From Arenicellales bacterium (GTDB lineage Bacteria > Pseudomonadota > Gammaproteobacteria > BMS3Bbin11): a DNA stretch of 32,671 nt. The notes beneath the pieces were generated by a model. It made no database searches and was not told the DNA's origin. It worked only from the letters and a program-made list of their open reading frames with translations. The stretch lies in assembly GCA_029287855.1 (NCBI GenBank), contig JARFQI010000187.1, positions 1-32,671 on the forward strand, written 5' to 3'. A program made the translations under genes and the position numbers. Below, in pieces: positions 8,356-19,711 of this stretch. How positions within the stretch are numbered: position 1 is the stretch's first letter; every line of letters starts with the position of its first letter.

Positions 8356-9601
8356 AATACATAATTACACACTGAACTTTGGTCCACAGCATCCCGCGGC
8401 ACATGGTGTATTGCGCCTGGTGCTTGAGATGGATGGCGAAGTAATACAGCGCGCTGATCCACATATCGGACTATTGCATCGAGCAACAGAAAAACTGGCT
8501 GAATCCAAGCCTTATAACCAGAGTATCGGTTACATGGACAGGCTGGATTACGTTTCCATGATGTCAAATGAGCATGCTTATGTACTGGCGATCGAGAAAA
8601 TGCTTGGTGTAGACGTGCCGTTGCGTGCCCAGTATATCCGCGTCATGTTTGACGAAATCACACGCATTCTGAATCACCTTTTGTGGCTTGCAGGTCATGG
8701 CCTGGACATCGGTGCAATGACCATGTTTCTCTACTGCTTTAGAGAACGTGAAGACCTGATGGATATTTACGAGGCCGTATCCGGCGCCCGTTTACATGCC
8801 ACTTATTATCGTCCGGGCGGTGTCTATCGGGATCTACCGGATCGCATGCCTCAGTATGAACCATCAAAATGGCATAACCAGAAAGAAGTTGATCGTATGA
8901 ATGAGAACCGCCAGGGTTCAGTACTCGACTTCATCTGGGATTTCACCGAGCGGTTCCCGGCCCATGTCGATGAATATGAAACACTGCTGACCGATAACCG
9001 TATCTGGAAGCAGCGTACCGTCGGCATCGGCGTAGTGTCGCCGGAGCGGGCAAAGAACCTTGGCTTTACCGGTCCTATGTTGCGTGGGTCTGGAGTTGAA
9101 TGGGATCTGCGCAAGAAGCAGCCGTACGAGGTCTATGACAGGCTGGATTTTGACATTCCTGTCGGCACCAATGGCGATACCTATGACCGCTACCTGGTGC
9201 GCATGGAGGAATTTCGCCAGTCAAATAGAATTATTCGCCAGTGTGTCGAGTGGCTGCGTAATAATCACGGTGCAGTAATGGTCGAAGATCATAAAATTGT
9301 CCCGCCCAGACGTGAAGCCATGAAGCATGATATGGAAGCGCTGATACATCACTTCAAGCTATTCACCGAGGGATTCTGTGTGCCAGAAGGCCAGGCTTAT
9401 GCGGCAGTCGAGCACCCTAAAGGCGAGTTTGGTATCTACCTCGTCTCTGATGGTGCCAACAAGCCGTACCGGGTAAAGATACGTGCGCCCGGGTTCGCAC
9501 ATTTGTCGGCACTGGATGAAATGTCCAATGGCCACATGCTGGCAGATGTCGTGGCGATTATTGGTACCCAGGACATTGTATTTGGGGAAGTTGACCGATG
9601 A
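8348..9601 (+). CDS. nuoD: NADH-quinone oxidoreductase subunit D
   Basis: NuoD (49-kDa subunit homologue, related to the large subunit of NiFe hydrogenases) forms most of the quinone-reduction site with NuoB. The start is GTG at 8348, overlapping the nuoC stop by 8 bases; this gives the family N-terminus ending [10 protein letters not shown] (11-20). The quinone-site residues appear as H19 in HPAAHG and the tyrosine of RLDYVS (Y68), aligning from memory with His38/Tyr87 of Thermus Nqo4. The C-terminus (DIVFGEVDR) is the normal family end. The 417-residue length fits unfused NuoD. Confidence 0.96.
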   Translation: MAEIHNYTLNFGPQHPAAHGVLRLVLEMDGEVIQRADPHIGLLHRATEKLAESKPYNQSIGYMDRLDYVSMMSNEHAYVLAIEKMLGVDVPLRAQYIRVMFDEITRILNHLLWLAGHGLDIGAMTMFLYCFREREDLMDIYEAVSGARLHATYYRPGGVYRDLPDRMPQYEPSKWHNQKEVDRMNENRQGSVLDFIWDFTERFPAHVDEYETLLTDNRIWKQRTVGIGVVSPERAKNLGFTGPMLRGSGVEWDLRKKQPYEVYDRLDFDIPVGTNGDTYDRYLVRMEEFRQSNRIIRQCVEWLRNNHGAVMVEDHKIVPPRREAMKHDMEALIHHFKLFTEGFCVPEGQAYAAVEHPKGEFGIYLVSDGANKPYRVKIRAPGFAHLSALDEMSNGHMLADVVAIIGTQDIVFGEVDR

Positions 9602-10080
9602 CCGAGATGACTTTGTCTGCTAACGCGATTACACAGATAGAAAAAGAGCTGGAAAAATATCCGCCGGATCGTAAAGAGTCTGCCGTGATGGCTGCTTTAC
9701 GTATAGTACAGGATGAGTTTCGCTGGCTTAGCAAGGAAATTATGCAGGAGATCGCTGACCTGCTTGAGATGCCGGCAATCCATGTCTACGAAGTGGCAAC
9801 ATTTTATTCCATGTATGAGCACAAGGATGTTGGCCAGCACAAAATTTGTGTATGTACCAATATTTCCTGCCAGTTATGTGGATCAAAAGGGGTGCTGGAT
9901 CACCTTAAAGAAAAAACAGGTATCGGTCCGGGTGAAACTACCGCAGACGGTCGTATAACTATCAAGGAAGTTGAATGTCTGGGTGCCTGTGGTGGAGCAC
10001 CAATGATGCAGGTTGATAAGGACTATTTCGAAAACCTGACAACTGAAAGCATCGATAAAATACTTGAGGGTCTGGACTGA
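9598..10080 (+). CDS. nuoE: NADH-quinone oxidoreductase subunit E
   Basis: NuoE (24-kDa subunit homologue) is a thioredoxin-fold protein carrying [2Fe-2S] cluster N1a, paired with NuoF in the NADH-oxidising module. Ligands: C86 and C91 in CTNISC, then C127 and C131 in [10 protein letters not shown]. The N-terminal helical region with EVATFYSMY (65-73) is conserved. The start overlaps the nuoD stop as ATGA, typical of translational coupling. nuoF begins 3 bases after the stop. Confidence 0.97.
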   Translation: MTEMTLSANAITQIEKELEKYPPDRKESAVMAALRIVQDEFRWLSKEIMQEIADLLEMPAIHVYEVATFYSMYEHKDVGQHKICVCTNISCQLCGSKGVLDHLKEKTGIGPGETTADGRITIKEVECLGACGGAPMMQVDKDYFENLTTESIDKILEGLD

Positions 10081-10083
10081 GTT

Positions 10084-11361
10084 ATGATTGACGAAAGTAA
10101 ACTTAACCTGGTCTGTTTTCGCACTCTGAATCATGATAAGCCATCGAGCCTGGAGACATACCTTGAGGTCGGTGGTTATTCCGCGCTGAAAAAAATTCTC
10201 AAGGATCAGACTCCCGCAGAAGAAATTATTGAAGAAGTGAAAACCTCCGGCCTGCGCGGTCGAGGCGGTGCCGGTTTTCCTACAGGCTTGAAATGGAGTT
10301 TCATGCCAAGAACAGCCCCAGGTCAGAAATACATCGTCTGCAATTCTGATGAGGGCGAGCCGGGTACATTCAAAGACCGTGATATTTTACGTTATAACCC
10401 TCACCAGCTAATTGAGGGCATGATTATCGCCGGTTACTGCATCGGTGCCTCAGTTGGATATAACTATATTCGCGGTGAGTTCTGGCATCCCTATCAGTGC
10501 TTCGAAGCCGCACTCGCTGAGGCCAGGGAAGCAGGACTGCTCGGTGCCGACATCCAGGGTAGCGGATTTGACTTTGAATTATTTGTACACCTTGGTGCAG
10601 GAGCTTATATCTGCGGCGAAGAGACAGCGCTGCTGGAATCCATCGAAGGTAAAAAAGGCCAGCCACGATTCAAGCCGCCATTCCCTGCCGGTTATGGCCT
10701 CTATGGCAAGCCAACAACGATTAACAACACGGAAACCCTGGCGTCCGTCCCAGTGATACTGGAAAAGGGCGGCAAGTGGTTTGCAGATCTTGGTAAACCC
10801 AATAATGGCGGTACTAAACTGTTTTCTGTGTCTGGCCATGTTGAGAAGCCGGGCAATTACGAAGTTCCGATGGGCACACCATTCAGAGATTTACTGGAAC
10901 TGGCCGGTGGCATGCGTAAAGGCAGGGCACTTAAAGCCGTAATTCCTGGAGGTTCTTCCGTTCCTGTTTTACCTGGTGACGTAATGATGCAACTTGATAT
11001 GGATTATGATTCCATAGCCGAAGCAGGCTCTATGCTAGGGGCCGGTTCGGTCATCGTTATGGATGAAACCACCGATATGGTTGATGCGCTGGAACGGCTG
11101 TCCTACTTTTATCATGAAGAATCCTGTGGACAGTGCACGCCATGCCGCGAAGGCACGGGCTGGCTCTACCGGGTAATCCATCGCATAAATACAGGGGCTG
11201 GAAAAAAACAGGACCTCGACCTGCTGACAGACATGGCAAACAAGATTCAGGGGCGAACAATTTGTGCCCTTGGAGATGCAGCAGCAATGCCGGTGGCAAG
11301 CTTTCTGGAACGGTTCAGAAGCGAATTTGAAGCAAAAATTAATAACAAGGCAGCTGTTTGA
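10084..11361 (+). CDS. nuoF: NADH-quinone oxidoreductase subunit F (NADH/FMN-binding)
   Basis: NuoF (51-kDa subunit homologue) oxidises NADH via FMN and passes electrons to [4Fe-4S] cluster N3. Seen in order: Gly-rich FMN site [16 protein letters not shown] 56-71, [14 protein letters not shown] 86-99, nucleotide-binding [19 protein letters not shown] 171-189, and N3 ligands C348, C351, C354 ([11 protein letters not shown]) and C394 (TICALGD). The 425-residue length is normal. nuoG follows after 25 bases. Confidence 0.97.
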   Translation: MIDESKLNLVCFRTLNHDKPSSLETYLEVGGYSALKKILKDQTPAEEIIEEVKTSGLRGRGGAGFPTGLKWSFMPRTAPGQKYIVCNSDEGEPGTFKDRDILRYNPHQLIEGMIIAGYCIGASVGYNYIRGEFWHPYQCFEAALAEAREAGLLGADIQGSGFDFELFVHLGAGAYICGEETALLESIEGKKGQPRFKPPFPAGYGLYGKPTTINNTETLASVPVILEKGGKWFADLGKPNNGGTKLFSVSGHVEKPGNYEVPMGTPFRDLLELAGGMRKGRALKAVIPGGSSVPVLPGDVMMQLDMDYDSIAEAGSMLGAGSVIVMDETTDMVDALERLSYFYHEESCGQCTPCREGTGWLYRVIHRINTGAGKKQDLDLLTDMANKIQGRTICALGDAAAMPVASFLERFRSEFEAKINNKAAV

Positions 11362-11386
11362 ATAGATCAGGCAGAAAAATAGACTC

Positions 11387-13720
11387 ATGGCAACAATAGA
11401 AATTAACGGACAAACAATTGAGGCAGAGGCCGGATCAATGCTGATCAAGGCGGCTGATGACGCTGGAATCTATATCCCGCGTTTCTGTTATCACGATAAG
11501 TTGTCAATTGCAGCTAACTGCCGTATGTGCCTGGTCGAAGTAGAAAATGCACCTAAACCCTTGCCTGCCTGTGCGACACCGATTACAGATGGTATGAAGG
11601 TTGAGACAAGGTCTGAGCAGGCTCGTGATGCACAGAAAGGCACCATGGAGTTCCTGTTAATCAATCACCCGCTGGATTGCCCGATTTGTGACCAGGGCGG
11701 TGAGTGTGAGCTGCAGGATCTTGCAGTGGGTTACGGTAAGGATGTTTCGCGTTTTTCTGAAGGAAAGCGCGTCGTCATTGACAAGAATCTGGGGTCTTTG
11801 ATTTCCACCGATATGACACGCTGTATCCAGTGTACCCGCTGCGTGCGCTTTGGCCAGGAAATTGCCGGCATAATGGAACTGGGCATGGTAAACCGCGGCG
11901 AGCACAGCGAAATCATGACCTTTATGGGGCAGGCGGTATGTTCCGAGATGTCCGGAAATGTGATTGATCTTTGTCCCGTTGGCGCTTTGACCTCCAAGCC
12001 TTTCCGCTTCCGGGCAAGATCGTGGGAGATGCAGGGGCATGACGGCATTGCTGTACATGATACTGTAGGTTCAAATACCCGGGTTGAAACATTACGCGGG
12101 GATGTGTTGCGTGTCCTGCCACGTGAAAATGAAGCAATCAATGAAGTCTGGTTGTCTGACCGTGATCGTTTCAGCTATACCGCAAATGATTCTGAGCAGC
12201 GCCTGACAACGCCAATGCTTAAAATCAATGGCGAATGGAAAGAAACTGACTGGCCAACAGCGCTGGAAAATGTATCCAGCAAGTTGCAGGCTATAGTCAA
12301 GCAGTACGGCGGCGACAGCATCGGCGCCCTGGCATCGCCAACCGCTACATTGGAAGAATTTACCCTGCTGGAAAAAATCATGCGTGGTATGGGTAGCCAG
12401 AATATGGATTACCGGCTGCGCCAACAGGACTTTAGAGCGGATGGCGAAATATCTGCTCCGCTGCTGGCAGACAGTATTGCAAGCCTGGAAGAGACAGAAC
12501 TGGTAATGCTGATTGGCAGCAACATACGCAAAGAGCAGCCAGGCCTGGCAACCCGGCTAAGAAAGTCTGTCAGAAATGGAAATCGCGTTATAGTGATGAA
12601 CAGCGCGAATTTTGATTATGCGTTCCCTGTTGCCCATAATGTCGTCGCTTCACCGTCACAGCTAGTGGCAAAACTCGCACGATTAGTTGCCTTAACTGCG
12701 AATAAAAAATCCTCTAAGGTTGATGCCGCCATTATGGACCTGGCGGCAGAATCGAGCGCTGATGATGAAATTGAAGTAATGGCTGATGCACTGATCGAAG
12801 CAGGGGACTCAGCACAGATTGTTGTTGGCACGACGGCATTAATGGATGCTAATTATTCCGTGCTGGTATCATTGGCTTCAGCATTAGCAGGCATGACGGG
12901 TGCTAACTATGGCAGGCTGGAAGAGGCCAATGCCGCAGCTGCCTGGCAGGCATCATTCCTGCCGTTTTCAAATGCAGACTCTGCTGCAAAGAATGCAGCT
13001 GAAATGCTGTCTCAGCCATTGAAGGCCTGCCTGTTATTTAATGTCGAACCGTCACAGGACAGTACAACTGGTGAGCAGGCTCTGAGAACGCTGCAGGAAA
13101 CTGGCATGGTGGTATCGATTTCGAACTTCCGCAGCGCCGAGATAGAAGATGTTGCGCATGTCATGCTGCCATTAGCAACAATACCTGAAACCGGTGGCTG
13201 TCATGTAAATTGTGAAGGAAAGATGCAATCATGGACAGCTGCCGTTCAGCCAGCCGGTGAGTCAAGACCAGGATGGAAAATCCTCCGTGTTATTGGAAAT
13301 TACCTTGAGCTTGATGGTTTTGACTATTCGACGACTGAATCTATATGCGCTGAAACCACTGCCTTGAGTAAAAGCTTAAATAGCCCTGAGGTCTATTCAT
13401 TAATTGACCATAAACAGGGACTTATTGAACGTGTAATGCATCTGCCTATGTACCGAACTGATGCAGTGACTCGCCGTGCACAGCCATTACAGCTGACCAT
13501 GGACAATCCGACAGCAGTTGCAGCGATAAACCCTGAGACTCTCAGTTCGCTGGGTATCGAAGAGGACAGGGTAGAAATTGGCAATGGTGACAATAAAATA
13601 AAAATCACGGTAGTGTCTGATCCTTCGATTCCTCTGAACTGTGTCATGCTACCAACAGCAACAGAAGAAACAGCAGCCTTAGGTGGTGCAAACTGGCTTG
13701 AGGTGAAGACCTGTGCCTGA
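11387..13720 (+). CDS. nuoG: NADH-quinone oxidoreductase subunit G
   Basis: NuoG (75-kDa subunit homologue) carries the peripheral-arm iron-sulfur chain. The N-terminal ferredoxin domain has the N1b [2Fe-2S] ligands C34, C45, C48, C62. Next is cluster N5 (H94, C98, C101, C107 in [14 protein letters not shown]) and cluster N4 (C146, C149, C152, C196 in RCIQCTRC and DLCPVGA). From about residue 215 the protein resembles molybdopterin oxidoreductases but is catalytically degenerate, as is normal. The extra cysteines of the E. coli N7 cluster are absent, so three clusters are predicted. At 777 residues it is shorter than E. coli NuoG (about 908). It overlaps nuoH by 8 bases. Confidence 0.96.
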   Translation: MATIEINGQTIEAEAGSMLIKAADDAGIYIPRFCYHDKLSIAANCRMCLVEVENAPKPLPACATPITDGMKVETRSEQARDAQKGTMEFLLINHPLDCPICDQGGECELQDLAVGYGKDVSRFSEGKRVVIDKNLGSLISTDMTRCIQCTRCVRFGQEIAGIMELGMVNRGEHSEIMTFMGQAVCSEMSGNVIDLCPVGALTSKPFRFRARSWEMQGHDGIAVHDTVGSNTRVETLRGDVLRVLPRENEAINEVWLSDRDRFSYTANDSEQRLTTPMLKINGEWKETDWPTALENVSSKLQAIVKQYGGDSIGALASPTATLEEFTLLEKIMRGMGSQNMDYRLRQQDFRADGEISAPLLADSIASLEETELVMLIGSNIRKEQPGLATRLRKSVRNGNRVIVMNSANFDYAFPVAHNVVASPSQLVAKLARLVALTANKKSSKVDAAIMDLAAESSADDEIEVMADALIEAGDSAQIVVGTTALMDANYSVLVSLASALAGMTGANYGRLEEANAAAAWQASFLPFSNADSAAKNAAEMLSQPLKACLLFNVEPSQDSTTGEQALRTLQETGMVVSISNFRSAEIEDVAHVMLPLATIPETGGCHVNCEGKMQSWTAAVQPAGESRPGWKILRVIGNYLELDGFDYSTTESICAETTALSKSLNSPEVYSLIDHKQGLIERVMHLPMYRTDAVTRRAQPLQLTMDNPTAVAAINPETLSSLGIEEDRVEIGNGDNKIKITVVSDPSIPLNCVMLPTATEETAALGGANWLEVKTCA

Positions 13721-14765
13721 AGTAATACTGTCCTTGCTTGAAATCTTCCCTGACTGGCTACAGGTGCTGCTTGTTGCTCTGATTAAAGTAGTGGTGATTG
13801 TCGCGCCATTAATGCTGGCCGTCGCCTACCTGACATTTGCCGAACGTAAATTAATTGGTTATATGCAGATACGAGTCGGACCAAACCGGGTCGGACCACG
13901 TGGATGGCTGCAGCCGATTGCCGATGCACTGAAGCTGCTGTGTAAAGAGATAGTCATTCCGGCAAAATCAAATAAATATCTGTTTATCCTGGCGCCAATA
14001 CTGGCGATAGGGCCATCGCTGGCGGCCTGGTCTGTCATTCCGTTTACCGATACGCTGGTATTATCAGATATCAATGCAGGGCTTCTGTTTATCCTTGCGA
14101 TGACCTCTATCGGTGTCTACGGTATTATCATCGCTGGCTGGGCATCAAATTCAAAATACGCCTTTTTGAGTGCGATGCGTGCTTCAGCACAGATTGTTTC
14201 CTATGAGCTGGCTATGGGCTTCGCACTGGTCACTGTGCTAATGGCGGCAGGCAGTTTGAACCTGCGTGAAATAGTACTTGCTCAGAGCGGTGGTATTGGC
14301 GACTGGTACATGTGGCCGCTGTTCCCGATGTTTATTGTCTACTTTATCTCCGGGGTTGCTGAAACCAACCGTGCACCTTTTGACGTTGCTGAAGGTGAAT
14401 CTGAGATTGTTGCCGGCTTCCACGTGGAATATTCCGGAATGACTTTTGCCGTATTCTTCCTGGCGGAATACGCTAACATGATATTGATTGCCATGCTGAC
14501 CGCCCTGATGTTCCTTGGCGGCTGGATGTCACCGATTGGTGCATTTGCAGATACACCAATTTTGGGTGATGGTATTCACTGGCTATTACTAAAAACCAGT
14601 TTCGTTCTGTTCTTCTTCCTCTGGTTCCGTGCGACTTTTCCACGCTATCGCTATGACCAGATTATGCGTCTGGGCTGGAAAGTCTTTATCCCTCTGACAA
14701 TAATCTGGATTGTTGTCATGGGCGTTGCCATGTTTCTTACACCATGGGGGCACCTGTTCCACTAA
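13713..14765 (+). CDS. nuoH: NADH-quinone oxidoreductase subunit H
   Basis: NuoH (ND1 homologue) is the multi-helix membrane subunit that forms the lower quinone chamber and links redox to proton pumping. Conserved: [19 protein letters not shown] 44-62, SYELAMG 163-169 and the charged loop [15 protein letters not shown] at 217-231. Length 350 with eight or so helices fits. The start is GTG at 13713, inside the end of nuoG, supported by GAGGTGAAG (13700-13708). An ATG start is not available nearby. nuoI follows 12 bases after the stop. Confidence 0.96.
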   Translation: MPEVILSLLEIFPDWLQVLLVALIKVVVIVAPLMLAVAYLTFAERKLIGYMQIRVGPNRVGPRGWLQPIADALKLLCKEIVIPAKSNKYLFILAPILAIGPSLAAWSVIPFTDTLVLSDINAGLLFILAMTSIGVYGIIIAGWASNSKYAFLSAMRASAQIVSYELAMGFALVTVLMAAGSLNLREIVLAQSGGIGDWYMWPLFPMFIVYFISGVAETNRAPFDVAEGESEIVAGFHVEYSGMTFAVFFLAEYANMILIAMLTALMFLGGWMSPIGAFADTPILGDGIHWLLLKTSFVLFFFLWFRATFPRYRYDQIMRLGWKVFIPLTIIWIVVMGVAMFLTPWGHLFH

Positions 14766-14777
14766 GGGTATGGAAAG

Positions 14778-15266
14778 ATGAATAAAGCTATAGACATAAT
14801 CAAAAGCCTGTTCCTGATTGAGTTACTGAAAGGAATGTCTGTCACCGGCAGGCACATGTTCAAGAAAAAAATTACCGTGCAGTACCCGGAAGAAAAGACC
14901 CCGATGTCCTTTCGTTTTCGTGGTCTGCATGCGCTGAGGCGCTACCCCAACGGTGAAGAGCGCTGCATCGCCTGTAAGCTTTGTGAAGCAGTGTGCCCGG
15001 CGCTGGCGATCACTATCGATTCAGAGGTGCGGGAAGATGGTTCACGCCGTACAAGCAGATATGACATCGATTTAACTAAATGTATTTTTTGCGGCTTCTG
15101 TGAAGAAGCATGTCCGGTTGACGCCATCGTTGAAACACGCGTGTTTGATTATCATGGCGAAGACAAAGGCGATCTTTATTACACCAAGGATATGCTGCTG
15201 GCGAATGGTGATCGGATGGAAGAAAGCATCGCCAGGGACAGAAAACTGGATGCACCTTACAGGTAG
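14778..15266 (+). CDS. nuoI: NADH-quinone oxidoreductase subunit I (8Fe ferredoxin-type)
   Basis: NuoI (TYKY homologue) binds [4Fe-4S] clusters N6a and N6b, relaying electrons toward N2. It has two ferredoxin motifs, with C63, C66, C69, C73 ([13 protein letters not shown]) and C102, C105, C108, C112 ([13 protein letters not shown]). The amphipathic N-terminal helix and the [15 protein letters not shown] lead-in are typical. Length 162. A GGAAAG Shine-Dalgarno-like sequence lies just upstream of the ATG. Confidence 0.97.
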   Translation: MNKAIDIIKSLFLIELLKGMSVTGRHMFKKKITVQYPEEKTPMSFRFRGLHALRRYPNGEERCIACKLCEAVCPALAITIDSEVREDGSRRTSRYDIDLTKCIFCGFCEEACPVDAIVETRVFDYHGEDKGDLYYTKDMLLANGDRMEESIARDRKLDAPYR

Positions 15267-15292
15267 CCAATAATTGGTCTAAAGATTCTGAT

Positions 15293-15898
15293 ATGACATT
15301 TGAACAACTGGCATTTTACTTTCTTGCATCAGTAGCAGTGATATCTGCGATGATGGTCATTACGGTACGTAACCCGGTTCGTGCCGCGCTGTTTCTGATC
15401 CTGACATTCTTTACGGTGGCATGTATATGGATGCTGCTGGAAGCCGAGTTCCTTGCCATCGTTCTGGTACTTGTCTATGTCGGGGCGGTAATGGTCCTGT
15501 TCCTGTTTGTTGTCATGATGCTGGACGTTGATATTGATCAGTTACGTGAAGGCTTTGGTGAATACCTGCCAATAGGCGCAACGGTGGCAGTGATAATTCT
15601 GCTGCAATTAGTCATCGTGCTGAGTTCCGGCCCATTTGAGATAGACCAGATGCCAGCGCCGGCTGCCGCCTCTGCTGAATATGGCAATACCCATCAGCTT
15701 GGACTACTGCTCTACACCTATTATGTTTATCCCTTTGAGCTGGCGGCAGTTTTGCTGCTGCTGGCGATAGTGGCTGCCATTTCACTTGGCCTGCGTGGCC
15801 GAGTGTCATCTAAGAAACAAAAGCCGGATGAACAGGTGCGTGTACGCAAAAAAGATCGCCTGCGCATAGTGAAAATGAATGCTGAGAAGCAGGACTGA
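15293..15898 (+). CDS. nuoJ: NADH-quinone oxidoreductase subunit J
   Basis: NuoJ (ND6 homologue) is a five-helix membrane subunit between NuoH and the antiporter-like subunits, part of the axis coupling quinone reduction to pumping. The conserved helix [18 protein letters not shown] is at about 60-77. Residues 170-201 form a basic cytoplasmic tail rich in Lys and Arg ([20 protein letters not shown]). Length 201. nuoK starts 17 bases after the stop. Confidence 0.95.
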   Translation: MTFEQLAFYFLASVAVISAMMVITVRNPVRAALFLILTFFTVACIWMLLEAEFLAIVLVLVYVGAVMVLFLFVVMMLDVDIDQLREGFGEYLPIGATVAVIILLQLVIVLSSGPFEIDQMPAPAAASAEYGNTHQLGLLLYTYYVYPFELAAVLLLLAIVAAISLGLRGRVSSKKQKPDEQVRVRKKDRLRIVKMNAEKQD

Positions 15899-15915
15899 CT
15901 GACGGAAGGAGTGTA

Positions 15916-16221
15916 ATGATCGCTTTATCTGATTACCTGATTCTTGGAGCCATACTTTTCGGAATAAGTGTGGCCGGAATCTTCCTCAACAGAAAAAATG
16001 TCATTATTCTGCTGATGTCTATCGAGTTGATGCTGCTGGCGGTGAATATTAATTTCATTGCCTTTTCACATTATCTGAATGATCTTGCCGGCCAGGTCTT
16101 TGTATTCTTTATCCTTACCGTGGCAGCAGCGGAATCAGCGATAGGTCTGGCCATTATCATCGTCCTGTTCCGACGCCGAAATACCATTAACATCCAGGAC
16201 CTGGATAGCCTGAAGGGATGA
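15916..16221 (+). CDS. nuoK: NADH-quinone oxidoreductase subunit K
   Basis: NuoK (ND4L homologue) is a three-helix membrane subunit with two buried glutamates essential for proton transfer in E. coli (E36, E72). Here they are E37 ([11 protein letters not shown]) and E73 ([11 protein letters not shown]). The length of 101 is nearly invariant in the family. A strong Shine-Dalgarno AAGGAG (15906-15911) precedes the ATG. The stop is 4 bases before the nuoL ATG. Confidence 0.97.
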   Translation: MIALSDYLILGAILFGISVAGIFLNRKNVIILLMSIELMLLAVNINFIAFSHYLNDLAGQVFVFFILTVAAAESAIGLAIIIVLFRRRNTINIQDLDSLKG

Positions 16222-16225
16222 CGGA

Positions 16226-18205
16226 ATGATAGATGATATGAAACTTGTTTATCTTGCGATCCCGCTGGTTTGCCTGTTCGCGGCAGTAATCGCGGGTCTG
16301 TTTGGACGTCAGATAGGACGTGCTGGCGCACACACGATTACCATAGCTGGCGTCGCCACTGCCTGTGCTTTGTCAGTCTATGTCTATTTCGATGTCCTGG
16401 CAGGGAACACCTTTAATGGCACGGTCTATGTCTGGGGTGTCAGCGATAACTTTCCTTTCGAGATAGGCTTCCTGATTGATAATCTGACGGCCACCATGAT
16501 GGTGATTGTTACCTTTGTCTCATTAATGGTGCATATCTATACCATTGGTTATATGCACGATGATCCGGGATACCAGCGTTTTTTCAGTTACATCTCATTG
16601 TTTACTTTCTCCATGTTAATGCTGGTGATGTCGAATAATTTTCTACAGCTGTTTTTCGGCTGGGAAGCGGTTGGGCTGATTTCATATCTGCTTATTGGAT
16701 TCTGGTATACCAGGGATACGGCAATTTACGCCAATATGAAGGCCTTCCTGGTAAATCGCGTTGGCGACCTCGGTTTCCTCATCGGCATCGCGGCTATCTA
16801 TGCCAACTTTGGCACGCTGGACTACCATGCCGTGTTTGCTTCCGTGCCGGAAGTGCTGGGGCAGACAATAGAAATCCTTCCGGGCAGCGAATGGAGCATT
16901 ATCACGTTCATTTGTATCATGCTGTTTATCGGTGCAATGGGAAAATCTGCACAGGTGCCGCTGCATGTCTGGTTGCCGGATTCAATGGAAGGCCCAACTC
17001 CAATATCGGCCTTAATCCATGCTGCAACGATGGTAACAGCCGGTATCTTTATGGTGGCGCGTACTTCGCCGTTATTTGAATTCTCAGAAACCGCTCTCAG
17101 TGTAGTGATGATTATCGGTGCTATCACTGCATTTTTCATGGCACTACTGGGGCTGGTTCAAAACGACATCAAGCGAGTTGTTGCCTACTCAACGCTGTCA
17201 CAGCTGGGTTATATGACGGTTGGTCTTGGTGCCTCAGGATATGCGGCATCAATCTTTCATCTTGGTACCCATGCCTTTTTCAAAGCACTGCTTTTCCTGG
17301 CTGCAGGATCTGTCATTATCGCAATGCATCATGAGCAGGATATGCGCAAGATGGGAGGGTTGAGAAAATTCATGCCCTGGACCTATATCACTGCCGTTAT
17401 TGGATCCCTGGCATTGGCTGGGATACCACCGTTTGCCGGCTTTTTCTCTAAAGATCTGATTATTGAAAGTGTTCATCATTCTGATTTGTTCGGCTCAGGT
17501 ATCGCCTATGCTTCAGTACTGGCGGGTGTTGTGATTACTGCATTTTATTCATTCAGATTACTGTTCATGACTTTCCACGGGCGACCCCGCATGGATCAGC
17601 ACACTTTGCAGCATGTTAAGGAATCACCAATGGTTGTCGTGCTGCCGCTAATACTGTTAGCCATCCCATCAATGATTGCCGGTGCCATGTTTATTGAGCC
17701 GATGGCCTTTGGTGACTACTTTACCGGTTCTATCCTGGTGCTGCCGCAGCATGACGTAATAGGTCAGATCGCTGAGCACTACGAGGGTCAGTCAACGGTT
17801 CAGGTTGTATTGGGCTTTATGCTGCATGGTATGTTACAGCCGCCATTCTGGTTAGCCGTCGGTGGTATATTCCTGGCGTGGCTGTTTTATATCCGCAAAC
17901 CAGAGTTGCCCGGTAAAGTCGCAGCATCAGTGGCGCCACTTTATAACGTGCTGATGAATAAATATTACATTGATGATTTCAATCAGAAATTCTTCGCCAA
18001 CGGTACCGTCGGCCTCGGACGTTTGCTGTCGAAGTATGGCGATACTGTATTTATTGATGGCTGGCTGGTGAACGGGTCAGCAAGGGCTGTTGGTTATTTT
18101 TCAAAGATATTGAAGCCGTTGCAGACGGGACTGGTCAATCAATATGCGTTTGCAATGATTATTGGGCTGCTGGTTCTGATGACCTGGTTCTTAAGCGTTA
18201 ATTAA
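16226..18205 (+). CDS. nuoL: NADH-quinone oxidoreductase subunit L
   Basis: NuoL (ND5 homologue) is the distal antiporter-like pump subunit with 16 helices including a long lateral helix. Visible are the core MrpA-type region, the helix-5 glutamate E147 (GWEAVGLISYLL), the helix-7 lysine K240 (MGKSAQVPLHVWLPD), the signature PDSMEGPTPISALIHAATMV, and a C-terminal region ending in hydrophobic helices (about 639-657). Length is 659 residues (about 613 in E. coli). ATG 16226 is taken as start; ATG 16238 (MKLVYLAIP) would resemble some homologues better and cannot be excluded. Confidence 0.96.
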   Translation: MIDDMKLVYLAIPLVCLFAAVIAGLFGRQIGRAGAHTITIAGVATACALSVYVYFDVLAGNTFNGTVYVWGVSDNFPFEIGFLIDNLTATMMVIVTFVSLMVHIYTIGYMHDDPGYQRFFSYISLFTFSMLMLVMSNNFLQLFFGWEAVGLISYLLIGFWYTRDTAIYANMKAFLVNRVGDLGFLIGIAAIYANFGTLDYHAVFASVPEVLGQTIEILPGSEWSIITFICIMLFIGAMGKSAQVPLHVWLPDSMEGPTPISALIHAATMVTAGIFMVARTSPLFEFSETALSVVMIIGAITAFFMALLGLVQNDIKRVVAYSTLSQLGYMTVGLGASGYAASIFHLGTHAFFKALLFLAAGSVIIAMHHEQDMRKMGGLRKFMPWTYITAVIGSLALAGIPPFAGFFSKDLIIESVHHSDLFGSGIAYASVLAGVVITAFYSFRLLFMTFHGRPRMDQHTLQHVKESPMVVVLPLILLAIPSMIAGAMFIEPMAFGDYFTGSILVLPQHDVIGQIAEHYEGQSTVQVVLGFMLHGMLQPPFWLAVGGIFLAWLFYIRKPELPGKVAASVAPLYNVLMNKYYIDDFNQKFFANGTVGLGRLLSKYGDTVFIDGWLVNGSARAVGYFSKILKPLQTGLVNQYAFAMIIGLLVLMTWFLSVN

Positions 18206-18219
18206 AGAGATTCACGTAA

Positions 18220-19701
18220 ATGTTTGAAGCGAATCAACTAAGCCTTGCCATCTGGTTACCGATAGTCGGTGCAATTGCTGTGCTGGCGACAGGCAATGAC
18301 CAGCGTGCAGGACTGGCAAGAATTGTCGCGCTGTTAGTCAGTATTGTGACATTCCTGGTCACCATTCCGCTGTATACTGCTTTTAATAAAACATCAGGTG
18401 ATTTGCAGTTCATCGAGCATATGCCATGGATCTCTGCGCTGGATATTAACTATTCTCTGGGCATTGATGGCATTGCATTGCTGTTGATTCTATTGACCTC
18501 ATTCATAACGATTATTGTGGTTATTTCTGCCTGGCAGGTAATCCAGGAGAAGGTAGCCCAATATATGGCTGCTTTCCTGATTATGGAAGGATTGATGATA
18601 GGTGTCTTCTCGGCCACCGATGCAATCCTCTTCTATGTCTTCTGGGAAGCCATGCTGATACCGATGTTCCTGATTATCGGAATCTGGGGCGGGCCGAACA
18701 GGATCTACGCAACAATCAAGTTTTTCCTTTATACGCTGCTTGGATCCCTGTTGATGCTGGTCGCCCTGGTCTACCTCTATTTCAAGAGCAACGGCAGCTT
18801 CGCGCTGGCTGATTTGTATACAGTAAAACTCACCCTGACGGAACAACTCTGGTTGTTCATGGCATTCTTCCTGGCTTTTGCTGTCAAGATACCGATGTTT
18901 CCGGTACATACCTGGTTGCCTGATGCGCATGTAGAAGCACCAACAGGTGGTTCTGTAGTGCTGGCGGCAATCATGTTGAAAATGGGCGCATATGGTTTTA
19001 TCCGTTTTAATCTGCCAATTACGCCAGATGCCAGTCACACCCTGTCGGGTTTTATTATTGTGTTGTCATTAATTGCTATTGTCTATATCGCGATGGTGGC
19101 CCTGGCGCAAACCGACATGAAGAAATTGATCGCTTACTCATCAATCTCACATATGGGGTTTGTTACACTGGGATTGTTTGTTTTCAATAAAATGGCATTC
19201 GAAGGTGCAGTCATTCAGATGATTTCACATGGTTTTATCTCCGGCGCGATGTTCCTCTGTGTTGGTGTGCTATATGACCGCATGCATACACGAAAGATGA
19301 GTGATTATGGTGGTGTTGCCAACACCATGCCGAAATTTGCCGCCTTCATGATGTTATTTGCCATGGCCAATGCGGGCCTGCCGGGAACATCCGGTTTTGT
19401 CGGTGAGTTCCTGGTTATCCTTGGTGTTTTCCAGGTCAATGCATGGTATGCCATTATTGCCGGCACGACATTGATACTGGGAGCGGCCTATACATTATGG
19501 ATGTATAAGCGGGTGATCTTCGGTGCGGTAAGCAACGATAACGTCAAGGCCCTGAAAGATATCAATAGCAGGGAAGGGTTTTTCCTGCTGGTTCTTACCC
19601 TGACGGTACTGTTAATGGGTTTATGGCCCGCACCATTCCTTGACACTATACATTCATCTGTCGACAGGGTGCTTGCCCTGTCTGCAGTTACTAAACTGTA
19701 A
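18220..19701 (+). CDS. nuoM: NADH-quinone oxidoreductase subunit M
   Basis: NuoM (ND4 homologue) is the middle antiporter-like proton-pumping subunit. Key residues: E143 in FWEAMLIPMFL, K223 in FAVKIPMFPVHTWLPDAHVEAPT, and K254 in IMLKMGAYG, matching E144, K234 and K265 of E. coli. It has 493 residues and about 14 helices. It lies 14 bases after nuoL and is followed 10 bases later by nuoN. Confidence 0.97.
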   Translation: MFEANQLSLAIWLPIVGAIAVLATGNDQRAGLARIVALLVSIVTFLVTIPLYTAFNKTSGDLQFIEHMPWISALDINYSLGIDGIALLLILLTSFITIIVVISAWQVIQEKVAQYMAAFLIMEGLMIGVFSATDAILFYVFWEAMLIPMFLIIGIWGGPNRIYATIKFFLYTLLGSLLMLVALVYLYFKSNGSFALADLYTVKLTLTEQLWLFMAFFLAFAVKIPMFPVHTWLPDAHVEAPTGGSVVLAAIMLKMGAYGFIRFNLPITPDASHTLSGFIIVLSLIAIVYIAMVALAQTDMKKLIAYSSISHMGFVTLGLFVFNKMAFEGAVIQMISHGFISGAMFLCVGVLYDRMHTRKMSDYGGVANTMPKFAAFMMLFAMANAGLPGTSGFVGEFLVILGVFQVNAWYAIIAGTTLILGAAYTLWMYKRVIFGAVSNDNVKALKDINSREGFFLLVLTLTVLLMGLWPAPFLDTIHSSVDRVLALSAVTKL

Positions 19702-19711
19702 GTATAAGTCT

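Noticed and set aside
18499-19038. 179-residue minus-strand open frame opposite nuoM
   Set aside because: His/Gln/Arg-rich composition typical of antisense to hydrophobic helices; nuoM is certain on the + strand.
19640-19711. Upstream in-frame extension of nuoN inside nuoM
   Set aside because: The extra 24 residues are read from nuoM in another frame and do not resemble NuoN; ATG 19712 gives the family start.
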